Shown: in pieces, positions 31,736-39,149 of the stretch
Position numbering within the stretch: the stretch's first letter is position 1
Layout: each line of letters opens with the position of its first letter
Source: JACPNO01 sp963825405
GTDB taxonomy: Bacteria > Acidobacteriota > Terriglobia > Bryobacterales > Bryobacteraceae
DNA length: 64,000 bases
Assembly (NCBI GenBank): GCA_963825405.1
Contig: CAWGTB010000015.1
Location: 173,560 to 237,559 of the forward strand
Direction: 5' to 3'
The notes under the pieces: generated by a model
Database searches by the model: none
Seen by the model: the letters and a program-made list of their open reading frames with translations, nothing else
What the model was told of the DNA's origin: nothing
Translations under genes and position numbers: made by a program

Positions 31736-32032
31736 TCAGTAACCGCTTGCTAGGTGGTCAAATGCGAAATTATGACCGGTTCGAGACTTGTGTCCAGTCA
31801 GTTTCTGAAATGCACCAGCGATCTTTGGGTATCTTGGCGATGGCTGCGCCAAATGAAACCGAAATGATCCAATCGCCTCGTCGGCGCCTTCTTCTTCGCC
31901 CAACCTCAGGGGAAGGCTAGCATCGTCACGCAGTTGTTTGCACAACTTTGGAGACGCCCGAATTTCGGTGAAAGCGGCCCTCAGTTCCTCAAGAATATTC
32001 CGACATTCGCCGCATTCACGGTGCTCAATCAT
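31736..32032 (-). CDS. Small hypothetical protein with a His-Cys-Cys motif
   Basis: About 98 residues. ATG 32032 is preferred (GGAG 9 bases upstream; the in-frame ATG at 32038 is too close to it). The N terminus MIEHRECGECRNILEEL has an H-x2-C-x2-C arrangement like the start of small zinc-binding anti-sigma-type proteins, followed by a predicted helix (LRAAFTEIRASPKLCKQLRD) and a basic C-terminal part (AGAFQKLTGHKSRTGH). It is upstream of the beta-barrel and quinoprotein genes in the same direction. The motif is suggestive only, and no membrane helix is present for a classical anti-sigma factor. Confidence 0.45.
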   Translation of the reverse strand: MIEHRECGECRNILEELRAAFTEIRASPKLCKQLRDDASLPLRLGEEEGADEAIGSFRFHLAQPSPRYPKIAGAFQKLTGHKSRTGHNFAFDHLASGY

Positions 32033-32134
32033 GTTCATAGCTCCATGCGTGGTAGTGTATCAGTTTGAATTTTCACGAGCCTCTATCATTGCCACGATGT
32101 CCGCGATCTTCCACAGCCTATCGTATGAGAATAG

Positions 32135-33380
32135 CTACGGTTGTTTCGCGGTGGGGCTGGGCGGATCGTCGGGGATCGACATGGTGCCGTCTTCATTGAC
32201 GGCGGGGCGTCGCCGCCGGATGGGCGGGGAGTCCGGGTCTGAGCCGGATGCGGACGAAGTCGAGTAGTCGCGGTTGGAGGGCGCACGGGTCACGCGAGTT
32301 GGCGCGGCGTCGCCGCCATTGGATGACATGGACACGCGGCGATAGTGGACGTCGGCATCGGAATAGCGCCGGCGGGCTGACGCGGTGAGATCCACCTGGA
32401 CGTTGCGGTCCTGACCTGGCTGCATACCCGCGGGCATATTGAAATACAGGGTGTAGCGTTGGCGGATTCGCGACAGCGTCTCTTCGAGCGCAGAGGCGTC
32501 ATCGACCGACATACTGTCGCCGCCCGAATCGCGGGCAATCTCCGCGGTGCCGGCCGATTTGGTGCGCGGTCCAGCCTTCCGCCGCCTCCGCCGGGTAGCG
32601 GCTGCCGGGTCCACGCGAGCGAGGCCCGAGGATGACGCCGCCCAACGGTCCGCCGCCGCCGATTCCACCACCACTGCCCCACGTACCGCGAGGCTGTCCA
32701 CCACCGCCGGGATAGCGGCCGTTCTGTTGCGGCATGGCGTCGGGAGCGATCAAAGCGCACATTAGGGCATCGGCGCGTTCCAGGGCCCGGCCCACTCCGG
32801 CATCGTCGCGGTCGAATTCGGTTCGATCGTCGGTAAGGATCACGATGGCCCGCCGCGCTTCGCGACGGCCCTCGCGGCGGATGTAGTCGGCGGCATCGAA
32901 CATGGCCCGCGTGATATCGGTACCGCCGTTGAACCTTTCCTGGCGCAGCAGGCGATCAAACTCCTTCTGCACTTCCTGAGGGCTGCTGTTAAACGCGAGG
33001 CGCACCCGCGTGGAGCGATCGAAGACCATAATGCCCATGCGATCGTTTTTGCCGAGCACCGTCAATGCCTGGCCGGATGCATCGGCGATGCGCTGCACAT
33101 GCGGACGCATACTGGCGCTGACATCCAGCAGGAAGAGCACGTCCACGGGCATGCCTTCGCTGGCGAAATTGCGGATCGGGAGTACGCGGCCATCCAGGCG
33201 TAGGACGAAGTCCTCGGCATTCAAGTGGGTAACGGCGCGGTTGCCGCCCTCGACCACCTGAGCGTCGACCCGGGCCAGAGAAACATCGCTGCGGAAGACA
33301 GCCTGGTCCTCATCCTGCGCGGGCAGCAGGACGGCACTGGCAGCGAGGGTGAACGCAAGGCAGCGGGCGATCGAAAGCAT
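32135..33380 (-). CDS. VWFA-related acidobacterial protein, secreted (one frameshift)
   Basis: About 415 residues. Start ATG 33380 gives signal peptide MLSIARCLAFTLAASAVLLP. A short beta domain (FRSDVSLARVDAQVVEGGNR) precedes a von Willebrand factor A domain with the MIDAS motif DVSAS in VDVLFLLDVSASMRPHVQRI, the Thr position in NGGTDITRAMFDAADY and the acidic IVILTDDRTEFD. This matches the VWFA-related acidobacterial family. A Gly-rich linker follows; the frame changes near 32590, then continues MSVDDASALEETLSRIRQRY and a disordered Ser/Asp/Arg tail. Metal-dependent protein binding outside the cell is expected. Partner unknown. Confidence 0.75.
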
Positions 33381-33521
33381 AGACAAGCCGGGGCAAGTAC
33401 TACCTACTATAAACGCGCGGGAGAGGCGTGAGGTTTCGACCAGCATCACCGGGGGGAAACAGCTCCAAGGAATTGAAACTATTTGGTAGCGCTAGCCTGG
33501 TAACGTTTCTACTCTTAAGCT

Positions 33522-33618
33522 GACCCAGCGGTAGGGTCTACAACCGCGCTTCTGATCGCGGGTAAATCAGACCAGGCTTCCGGCGGGACACCGTCTGTGA
33601 TAACGTCATCGCCGGAGG
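33522..33618 (+). promoter_or_regulatory. Possible structured leader of the DUF2934 gene
   Basis: Three inverted repeats lie in a row: GACCC/GGGTC (33522-33538), CCGCG/CGCGG (33544-33561), and CCGGCG (33580-33585) with CGCCGG (33610-33615). The last arm overlaps the Shine-Dalgarno GGAGG at 33614-33618 of the gene starting at 33626, so pairing could hide the ribosome site. A regulatory role is inference; the stems are short. Confidence 0.3.
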
Positions 33619-33625
33619 TGATCCC

Positions 33626-33811
33626 ATGCCAACACCCGCGCGTGGAAGAGCTCCGCTAATCGAAACACTTTCCCTGGAAGAACGAATTCGCCGACGAGCC
33701 TACGAACTCTACGTCCAGCGCGGCAACGAGTCCGGTTCGGAGGTCGAAGACTGGCTCCAAGCCGAAGAAGAGGTTCGGCGAGCTGAAGAAGTGGCCCGCG
33801 AAGACGACTGA
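33626..33811 (+). CDS. DUF2934 protein
   Basis: 61-residue acidic protein preceded by a strong GGAGGTGAT ribosome site 5-12 bases upstream. The core SLEERIRRRAYELYVQRGNE followed by SGSEVEDWLQAEEEVRR is the DUF2934 signature, a short two-helix domain common in Acidobacteria and soil Proteobacteria. Function unknown; often annotated only by that domain. A possible leader hairpin overlaps its ribosome site. Confidence 0.85.
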   Translation: MPTPARGRAPLIETLSLEERIRRRAYELYVQRGNESGSEVEDWLQAEEEVRRAEEVAREDD

Positions 33812-33881
33812 TCCCGGACCGGCGGGCTGGTCCGTAGGGCTGAGTTCGTCGTAAATTCTTATTGAGGAAAGGTTGATCTTC

Positions 33882-34493
33882 ATGAAGATACTGGTCGTCG
33901 TGTTTTCTTGTCTCATAGTGACCGTGCTATTGGCGCCTTTCGCCGAAGGTCACTTTCGATTGATCGAGCCGAAGTCGTGGGTGGTCGAGAACAATCTCGG
34001 TAATCCCCAGAAACCGGGGCCCTGCGGCGGAACCGAAGGAGATCCCGGTGTCTCGGCCACGAATGCGATCACAAAAGCCCAGGGCGGACAGAAGCTTCAC
34101 ATAAAACTCCTGGAAGTTGTGTTTCATCCTGGCCACTACCGGATCGCGCTGGCAGTGAATTCGCGGGCTGAGCTGCCGATGGATCCCGTGGTCGTTACTC
34201 GGGATACAGTCAAAGGGCCACAGTCTGTCTCGGCGAAGATCGACAACCCTCCCGCTATTCCGGTGCTGGCCGACGGGGTTTGGCAACATACTTCCAAATC
34301 GGACGCGCCGTTTGAGACCGATGTGCAACTCCCCAACATCAGCTGCCCGGCATGCACGTTGCAAATCGTGGAATTCATGGCCGAGCACGGGTACAACAAA
34401 GAAGGCGGCTACTCGTATCATCATTGCGCCGTTCTGAATATCACAGCGGATCCGTCCAAGCCAGTAGACAGCGGTTGGCCAGCGCCACGCTAA
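33882..34493 (+). CDS. Secreted polysaccharide-monooxygenase-like protein (SCE4755-type), putative histidine brace
   Basis: 203 residues. The signal peptide MKILVVVFSCLIVTVLLAPF ends AEG, and predicted cleavage leaves His24 as the new N terminus (HFRLIEPKSWVVENN). An N-terminal His is the first copper ligand of lytic polysaccharide monooxygenases. A second His is available in VVFHPGHYRIAL (His82/His85), and SYHHCAVLNI closes the beta-sandwich. Cys pairs in GPCGG and ISCPACTLQI suggest disulfides. This fits the SCE4755 family, which looks like LPMOs but has no proven substrate. GAGG and AAAGG lie 9-15 bases before ATG 33882. The next gene overlaps by one base (TAATG). Copper oxidase activity is inference. 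Confidence 0.65.
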   Translation: MKILVVVFSCLIVTVLLAPFAEGHFRLIEPKSWVVENNLGNPQKPGPCGGTEGDPGVSATNAITKAQGGQKLHIKLLEVVFHPGHYRIALAVNSRAELPMDPVVVTRDTVKGPQSVSAKIDNPPAIPVLADGVWQHTSKSDAPFETDVQLPNISCPACTLQIVEFMAEHGYNKEGGYSYHHCAVLNITADPSKPVDSGWPAPR

Positions 34494-35497
34494 TGCCGCC
34501 AGCCACTTCCGTTGAGTTTGCTGTTTCAGTACTGGATCTCGTAAGCATGCGAACGGGCGAGTCCGCGGGTAGCGCGATCGCCCGGTCGGTGAATCTGGCG
34601 CAGCACGTTGAACAACTGGGGTATAAGCGCTACTGGCTGGCAGAACATCACTCCATTCCGGGACTGGCTTGCTCGGCTACACCGGTGCTGATTGGGCATG
34701 TCGCCGCAGCGACGAAGACGATTCGTGTGGGCAGCGGCGGAGTCATGCTGCCGAATCATGCGCCTTTGGTGGTGGCGGAACAGTTTGGGACGTTGGAGGC
34801 GCTGTATCCGGGGAGAATCGATCTGGGACTTGGGCGAGCGCCGGGCAGCGATGCGCAAACCATGCGGGCGCTGCGACGGGATCTGGGGCAGACCGGAGAT
34901 GACTTTCCGGAGCTACTGGAAGAACTGCGGTCATACCTGGGGCCAGAGAAGCCACGGCAAGTTGTGAAAGCAATTCCCGGACAGAACAGCAATGTGCCGA
35001 TTACGTTGCTGGGGTCGAGCGGCTTCAGCGCGCAACTGGCAGGGAGTCTGGGTCTGCCGTTTGCCTTCGCAGCGCATTTTGCTCCCGAGTATTTGTATGC
35101 CGCGGCGCAACTCTATCGCGAGCATTTCCGGCCAAGCGCGGCACTGCAAAAGCCGTATCTGATGGTTGCGGTACAGGTGATCGCGGCCGAAACCGATGCG
35201 GCGGCGCGGCGGTTGTTCACGACACCCCAACAGCGCTTTCTGCGCCTGATACGAAATCAGCCGGTGGAGTTATTGCCGCCAGTCGATTCGATGGAGCCGC
35301 TATGGCAGGACTGGGAGCGGGCGGCTGTAGAGAGCAAACTGCGCGCCGCGATTGTGGGATCGGATGCAACCGTGAAGGCCGGGTTGGAGAGGCTGGTACT
35401 TGACACGACCGCTGATGAGGTGATCGTCGTGACCGATACCTACGAGCATGCGAATCGGCTTGAGTCGTGTCAGCGGGTGATCAACCGCAGCCGGTAG
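34493..35497 (+). CDS. LLM-class flavin-dependent oxidoreductase
   Basis: 334-residue bacterial luciferase-like monooxygenase of the single-subunit MsnO8-type branch: EFAVSVLDLVSMRTGESAGS, YKRYWLAEHHSIPGLACSAT, GSGGVMLPNHAPLVVAEQFG and YPGRIDLGLGRAPGSD are characteristic and form the FMN or F420 site region. The start ATG 34493 shares its first base with the stop of the preceding secreted protein (TAATG). Substrate not predictable. It is the last acidobacterial gene: the stop at 35495-35497 falls directly before the point where the sequence changes to alphaproteobacterial. Confidence 0.8.
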   Translation: MPPATSVEFAVSVLDLVSMRTGESAGSAIARSVNLAQHVEQLGYKRYWLAEHHSIPGLACSATPVLIGHVAAATKTIRVGSGGVMLPNHAPLVVAEQFGTLEALYPGRIDLGLGRAPGSDAQTMRALRRDLGQTGDDFPELLEELRSYLGPEKPRQVVKAIPGQNSNVPITLLGSSGFSAQLAGSLGLPFAFAAHFAPEYLYAAAQLYREHFRPSAALQKPYLMVAVQVIAAETDAAARRLFTTPQQRFLRLIRNQPVELLPPVDSMEPLWQDWERAAVESKLRAAIVGSDATVKAGLERLVLDTTADEVIVVTDTYEHANRLESCQRVINRSR

Positions 35498-35545
35498 CAA
35501 CGTCCCAGCCAGCCGGACCCTTGTTTTGTCGCGATGGCCAGAGGT
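35498..35545. other. Probable chimeric junction between two genomes
   Basis: Left of this point, genes are acidobacterial with mixed third codon positions. Right of it they are alphaproteobacterial with almost all G/C third positions. The glpD reading frame to the right is homologous only from about LKPSFKKGFVYSD onward, without the FAD-binding N terminus. The bases in between translate to nothing GlpD-like. No repeat, integrase or insertion sequence marks the join. Best read as an assembly or chimeric-read artefact. Confidence 0.75.
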
Positions 35546-36691
35546 TCGGGCCTGAAACCCTCGTTCAAGAAGGGCTTCGTCTATTCCGACGCCTGGGTCG
35601 ACGATGCGCGCCTGGTCATCAGCAACGTCAAGTCGGCGCGCCAGATGGGCGCCCGCATCTTCGCCCGCCACCGCTGCGTCTCGGCGCGGCGCAGCGAAGA
35701 TGGCCGGCTGTGGAACATCGAGCTTTCAGGCCCCGACGGCGCCAGCGTGCACTTGCAGGCGCGCGGCCTGGTCAACGCCACCGGCCCCTGGGTGAAGCGC
35801 TTCCTCGATGAGCAGACCCACATCAAGACCACCAAACGCGTGCGCCTGATCAAGGGCAGCCACATCATCGTGCCGCGCCTGCACGAGGGCGACCACGCCT
35901 TCATCCTGCAGAACAGCGACCAGCGCATCGTCTTCATCATCCCCTACGAGCGCGACTTCTCCTGCATCGGCACCACCGACATCCCGGTCGAGGCCGGCGA
36001 GACGCCGGTCTGCACGCCCGAGGAGACCGCCTATCTCTGCGAGATCGCCAGCCACTACATGGTGAAGCAGGTGACGCCGGCCGACGTCGTGTGGACCTAT
36101 TCGGGCGTGCGCCCGCTGTTCGACGACGGCGACGACAATCCCTCGGCGGTGACGCGCGACTACCATCTCGAGGTCGACGGCGCGCCGCGGACCTCCAGCG
36201 CAAAAGGCGTCGCGCCGCTGCTCTCGGTGTTCGGCGGCAAGATCACGACCTATCGGCGGCTGGCCGAGCACGCCCTGAAGGATCTCGCGCCCTACTATCC
36301 CCACATGGGCCTGCCGTGGACCGCCACCCGCGCGGTGGCCGACGGCGAGATGGCCGACGCACCCACCTTCGAGGAAGCCTTCGACACCTACGTCAACGGC
36401 GCCGCGTCGGTGAAGCCCGGCCTGCCCAAGGAGCTCGTGCGAGTGCTCTGCCGCCGGCATGGCTCCGGGCTGGACGACCTGCTCGAGGGCGTCACGACGG
36501 TGGCCGATCTCGGCCAACATTTCGGCGGCTATCTCTACGAGACCGAGGTCCGCTACCTGATGCGCGACGAATGGGCCGTCGCCCCTGAGGACGTGCTGTG
36601 GCGGCGGACCAAGGAAGGCCTGCACATGACCGCAGCCCAGCGCGCGGCTTTTGCACGGTGGATGGCCGAGCAGCGGCCCAACTTTACATAA
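35534..36691 (+). CDS. glpD: Glycerol-3-phosphate dehydrogenase, C-terminal part only
   Basis: FAD-dependent glycerol-3-phosphate dehydrogenase, membrane-associated, normally about 500 residues; 385 are present. The N-terminal Rossmann GxGxxG and the first ~120 residues are missing at the junction, so the ATG at 35534 is only a nominal start. Retained: KKGFVYSDAWVDDARLVISN, LVNATGPWVKRFLD, RLIKGSHIIVPRLHEGDHAF, IPYERDFSCIGTTDIPVEAG, SVFGGKITTYRRLAEHAL, and the C-terminal helical domain LYETEVRYLMRDEWAVAPED with VLWRRTKEGLHMT. The enzyme oxidises glycerol 3-phosphate to dihydroxyacetone phosphate and feeds quinone. As written it could not bind FAD. Confidence 0.85.
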   Translation: MARGSGLKPSFKKGFVYSDAWVDDARLVISNVKSARQMGARIFARHRCVSARRSEDGRLWNIELSGPDGASVHLQARGLVNATGPWVKRFLDEQTHIKTTKRVRLIKGSHIIVPRLHEGDHAFILQNSDQRIVFIIPYERDFSCIGTTDIPVEAGETPVCTPEETAYLCEIASHYMVKQVTPADVVWTYSGVRPLFDDGDDNPSAVTRDYHLEVDGAPRTSSAKGVAPLLSVFGGKITTYRRLAEHALKDLAPYYPHMGLPWTATRAVADGEMADAPTFEEAFDTYVNGAASVKPGLPKELVRVLCRRHGSGLDDLLEGVTTVADLGQHFGGYLYETEVRYLMRDEWAVAPEDVLWRRTKEGLHMTAAQRAAFARWMAEQRPNFT

Positions 36692-36770
36692 CTTAACGTT
36701 GCGAGCGGGCACGTTCAGGCCGATCCGGCCGTATCATCGAAGCAGCCCATGCATTTCGGTGAGGTAATCG

Positions 36771-37343
36771 ATGTCCGTCCGCCCCCTGCTTTTTGCCATT
36801 CCGGCCACCGCCGTCTTCTCCCTGGTGGCAGCCGCCGGCCTTGCCTGGATGAGCCCCGCCTCGGCGCTCGACAGCGGCTCCGACGACCTGCTGGAGCTGG
36901 CCCAGGCCACTCCGCCGGCGCCCCCGCCGCCGGCAGCCGGTGCGGAACGCCGCGACCGCGCCGCCGCCTTCAATCCCAAGAACTTCTGCCTCGACCGGAT
37001 CGCCCGCCGCGCCGGCAACCGCACCTACCTCAAGGTCCGGCTCGACCTCAAGCCCGAGCAGATGACGGCGTGGAACGCCTTCGCCAAGGCGTCCGACGAC
37101 GCCGACGTCAAGGACACGGCGCGCTGCAACGCGCTGCCGACCGAGATGAAGGAGCGGCCGAACTACGTCGATCGCCTGACCATGGAAGAGACCATGATGA
37201 AGGCGCGGGTCGAGCGCATCGAGGCGGTCAAGCCGACGCTGCTCGCCTTCTACAACACGCTGTCGCCGGAGCAGAAGGTGGTGCTCGACCGGCCGCGTCC
37301 GATGGGCGGCATGGGTCACGGCCGGCACGGCGGCCCGCGCTAA
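36771..37343 (+). CDS. LTxxQ-motif (Spy/CpxP-like) periplasmic protein
   Basis: 190 residues. GAGGT precedes ATG 36771 by 5 bases. The signal peptide MSVRPLLFAIPATAVFSLVA ends near SPASA. A Pro/Ala-rich linker is followed by an all-helical domain with two degenerate LTxxQ motifs: LDLKPEQMTAWNAFAKAS and TLSPEQKVVLDRP. This places it in the Spy/CpxP superfamily of periplasmic chaperone-like or metal-stress proteins. Two Cys (NFCLDRIARR and ARCNALPTEM) may be paired. The His/Gly-rich tail MGGMGHGRHGGPR could bind metal. Role is inferred from family. Confidence 0.75.
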   Translation: MSVRPLLFAIPATAVFSLVAAAGLAWMSPASALDSGSDDLLELAQATPPAPPPPAAGAERRDRAAAFNPKNFCLDRIARRAGNRTYLKVRLDLKPEQMTAWNAFAKASDDADVKDTARCNALPTEMKERPNYVDRLTMEETMMKARVERIEAVKPTLLAFYNTLSPEQKVVLDRPRPMGGMGHGRHGGPR

Positions 37344-37371
37344 CTCGGAGGTCACGCCTCCCTCTCATGTT

Positions 37372-37398
37372 CCTCTCCCCCGCTTCGCGGCGGAGAGG
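37372..37398. terminator. Hairpin between convergent genes
   Basis: CCTCTCC and GGAGAGG arms, with an inner CCGC/GCGG pairing around a short TTC-type loop, lie between the stops of the LTxxQ gene (37343) and the leftward aspartate dehydrogenase gene (37429). It lacks a T-tract, so termination is only presumed from its location. Confidence 0.4.
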
Positions 37399-37428
37399 AC
37401 GATGAGGGGCTCGCTCGCGTAACGATCC

Positions 37429-38253
37429 TCACCAGTCGCTGGCGCGCACCATCTTCATCAGGTCGTCGGCCATGGTGAGCGCGGTCAGCACGCCGGTCTT
37501 GGGATTGTCCGGCATGGAAAGACCGAGCCGCTCCATCTTCAGCTCGCCCAAATCGCTCACCACTTCGAGGCGGCTGGCATTGGTGCCGGGCGGCAGCGTC
37601 GGATCGGCGACCAGCTCGATGTCGGTGCGCGCGAGGCCGGCGCCGCACAGCGCCACCGTCACCGCGAGATTGGCATTCTTCGGATAGAGCCGGCCGGCAT
37701 CGGCCGGCTTGCCGCGGAAGATCACCGTCGGCTCCTTGATCGACGGCAGGTCGAACTCGGTCTCGGCCGGCGTGCCATTCCAGGCGTGCGGCGGCTTGAT
37801 CGAGACGTACTTCACGCGCTCGAGCTTGCCCAGCCGCATGGCCAGAAGCCCGTCGAGGCCGGCGATGGCGCCTGACGGCAGGCGCAGGCGCGCGCCGCTC
37901 TTCTCCGCCGCCTTGATGTGCTTCTTGTAGAGCTTGGGATCGCCATAGGCGCCGGTGGCGATCACCATCAGGTCGAAACCCTTCTTGAGGATGCTCTCGC
38001 CCCAGTCGCGCACCGCCTGCTGGCTGGCCGCCTCGACCACGACGTCGGGCTTGAGCTTGAGCAGCGCCTTCAGGGATTCGACGACGGCCACCTTGCGGCC
38101 GACCTTCTTCTGCGTCGCCTTGGCGCGGCCCGGCCGCACCAGCACGCCCACGATGTCGATGGCAGGTCTCTTGTCGGCGAAGACGTCGAACAGCGTCTGG
38201 CTGATGGCGCCGTAGCCGATCAGCGCGATTTTCAACCGCTTTTTCCTCGCCAT
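37429..38253 (-). CDS. nadX: Aspartate dehydrogenase family protein (NadX-like)
   Basis: 274 residues. Rossmann N terminus KIALIGYGAISQTLFDVFAD, then the DUF108 catalytic half with RLPSGAIAGLDGL and LYPKNANLAVTVALCGAGLA, and RTDIELVADPTLPPGTNASR at the C terminus. Family enzymes convert L-aspartate and NAD(P)+ to iminoaspartate/oxaloacetate and ammonia, and can feed NAD synthesis. No nadA or nadC gene is adjacent, so a catabolic role or action on another amino acid is possible. It is on the opposite strand from tRNA-Pro, whose 5' end is 133 bases from this start codon. Confidence 0.75.
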   Translation of the reverse strand: MARKKRLKIALIGYGAISQTLFDVFADKRPAIDIVGVLVRPGRAKATQKKVGRKVAVVESLKALLKLKPDVVVEAASQQAVRDWGESILKKGFDLMVIATGAYGDPKLYKKHIKAAEKSGARLRLPSGAIAGLDGLLAMRLGKLERVKYVSIKPPHAWNGTPAETEFDLPSIKEPTVIFRGKPADAGRLYPKNANLAVTVALCGAGLARTDIELVADPTLPPGTNASRLEVVSDLGELKMERLGLSMPDNPKTGVLTALTMADDLMKMVRASDW

Positions 38254-38386
38254 GCCCTGCCCCCGCCTGCCCCTGATTCGCGCGACTATAGCGGGCGGCT
38301 GGCGCTCCAGCGACCATACTTGCGACCCTGGAGGGTGGCGGCTATAACCCGCTCGCCAAACGGCCGGGTGAACTCTGCTTTTCTGA

Positions 38387-38463
38387 CGGAGTGTAGCTCA
38401 GCCTGGTAGAGCACTAGCTTCGGGAGCTAGGGGCCGGAGGTTCAAATCCTCTCACTCCGACCA
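38387..38463 (+). tRNA. tRNA-Pro (anticodon CGG)
   Basis: Acceptor arms CGGAGTG (38387-38393) and CACTCCG (38453-38459) pair perfectly. The D-arm GCTC...GAGC, anticodon arm CTAGC-TTCGGGA-GCTAG with anticodon CGG, and T-arm with TTCAAAT are all present, and CCA is encoded (38461-38463). The 77-base gene is complete. No neighbouring integrase and no convincing duplicate of its 3' end downstream were seen. Confidence 0.95.
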
Positions 38464-38637
38464 ATTGGCATAAGGCTTGTTTGCCTGGGCGTGCCGCGCT
38501 GACGATCTTCGTTGGCGCGGCACAGTCCCGCCAAAACCCGCCAGTTTCCGACAATGCGTGACACAACGCCGGCACACTCAGTTGCCGCGCTGTTTGCTCA
38601 CCGAACGCCGCGCCGGCTGGCGTCAGGCGCGGCAAGG

Positions 38638-38793
38638 TCAAATGGCTCTTGCACCAATGGCGACCAGGACCTGAAACACGGCAAGGCCGATCAGGAAGGC
38701 GACGAGCACGTGCTCGACCACCATGCCGAGCTGCGCATGCTGTTGAATCCGACGGAGATCGAAGGTCAAATGCTTACGACTGGTATTTAACAT
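38638..38793 (-). CDS. Possible 51-residue single-helix membrane protein
   Basis: Short frame from ATG 38793 to TGA 38638-38640. The N terminus is basic (MLNTSRKHLTFDLRR), and one membrane helix follows (VEHVLVAFLIGLAVFQVLVA), ending IGARAI. There is no strong ribosome site, but a perfect CRP-type dyad lies about 54 bases upstream of the start, at promoter distance. Could equally be chance. Confidence 0.3.
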   Translation of the reverse strand: MLNTSRKHLTFDLRRIQQHAQLGMVVEHVLVAFLIGLAVFQVLVAIGARAI

Positions 38794-38846
38794 GCTACCG
38801 GCCCCCAACCGACAAGGCCCTCTTGGTAGCGTAGCTCCGGCGTTCC

Positions 38847-38868
38847 GAATGTGAGTTGAGTCACATTC
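38847..38868. promoter_or_regulatory. Perfect CRP-type palindrome
   Basis: GAATGTGA (38847-38854) and TCACATTC (38861-38868) form a perfect 8-6-8 dyad containing TGTGA-N6-TCACA, the consensus of CRP-family regulators. It is ~54 bases upstream of the small leftward ORF at 38793 and ~280 bases upstream of the rightward gene at 39150. Which promoter it serves is unknown. Confidence 0.5.
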
Positions 38869-39149
38869 AGGGCCCACGCCCCTTGGACGCGTCCGGATCG
38901 GCGAAACAGTTTGGATGGGGCCTCGCCCGCGGCCGCAAGATCGATGGCCGGCGCCAGTGTGCGCCCGTCCTTACCCGGGATCATGAACTACCGACGACCA
39001 ATCCATTCAAATGCCGTAGTAAAGGTATAGCCATATACACGGTAAAGTAGTACTCTGGGCGGGCACTTCGTGATCGGCTTTCTGGGCGTCCATCTGGCAT
39101 CGAGCGTACGAAGCGAGGCGCAGTTCGCCGCCGTGGGGAGGTTGGGACA

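Larger units (their letters stand above)
38464..39149. other. Gene-poor stretch between tRNA-Pro and the membrane pseudo-subtilase gene
   Basis: This ~690-base stretch has no clear conserved gene. It holds one possible 51-residue membrane ORF on the minus strand (38638-38793), a perfect CRP-type dyad (38847-38868), and an AT-richer segment at 39015-39055 with the inverted repeat GTATA-gcca-TATAC (39025-39038), which could carry the promoter of the gene at 39150. The lower G+C near 39,000 differs from both flanks and may mark acquired DNA. Confidence 0.5.

Noticed and set aside
33515..33580. tRNA-like sequence (D-arm and anticodon-arm look-alikes)
   Set aside because: No T-arm with GTTC, no proper acceptor stem, and the anticodon loop would be eight bases.
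38414..38641. Leftward reading frame overlapping tRNA-Pro, ending VRGFEPPAPSSRS
   Set aside because: It is the complement of the tRNA gene; this peptide ending is a familiar false protein read from tRNA.
38990..39015. Possible attachment-site copy of the tRNA-Pro 3' end
   Set aside because: Only about eight bases match (CGACCAAT and TTCAAAT-like bits), too short for an att repeat, and no integrase is present.
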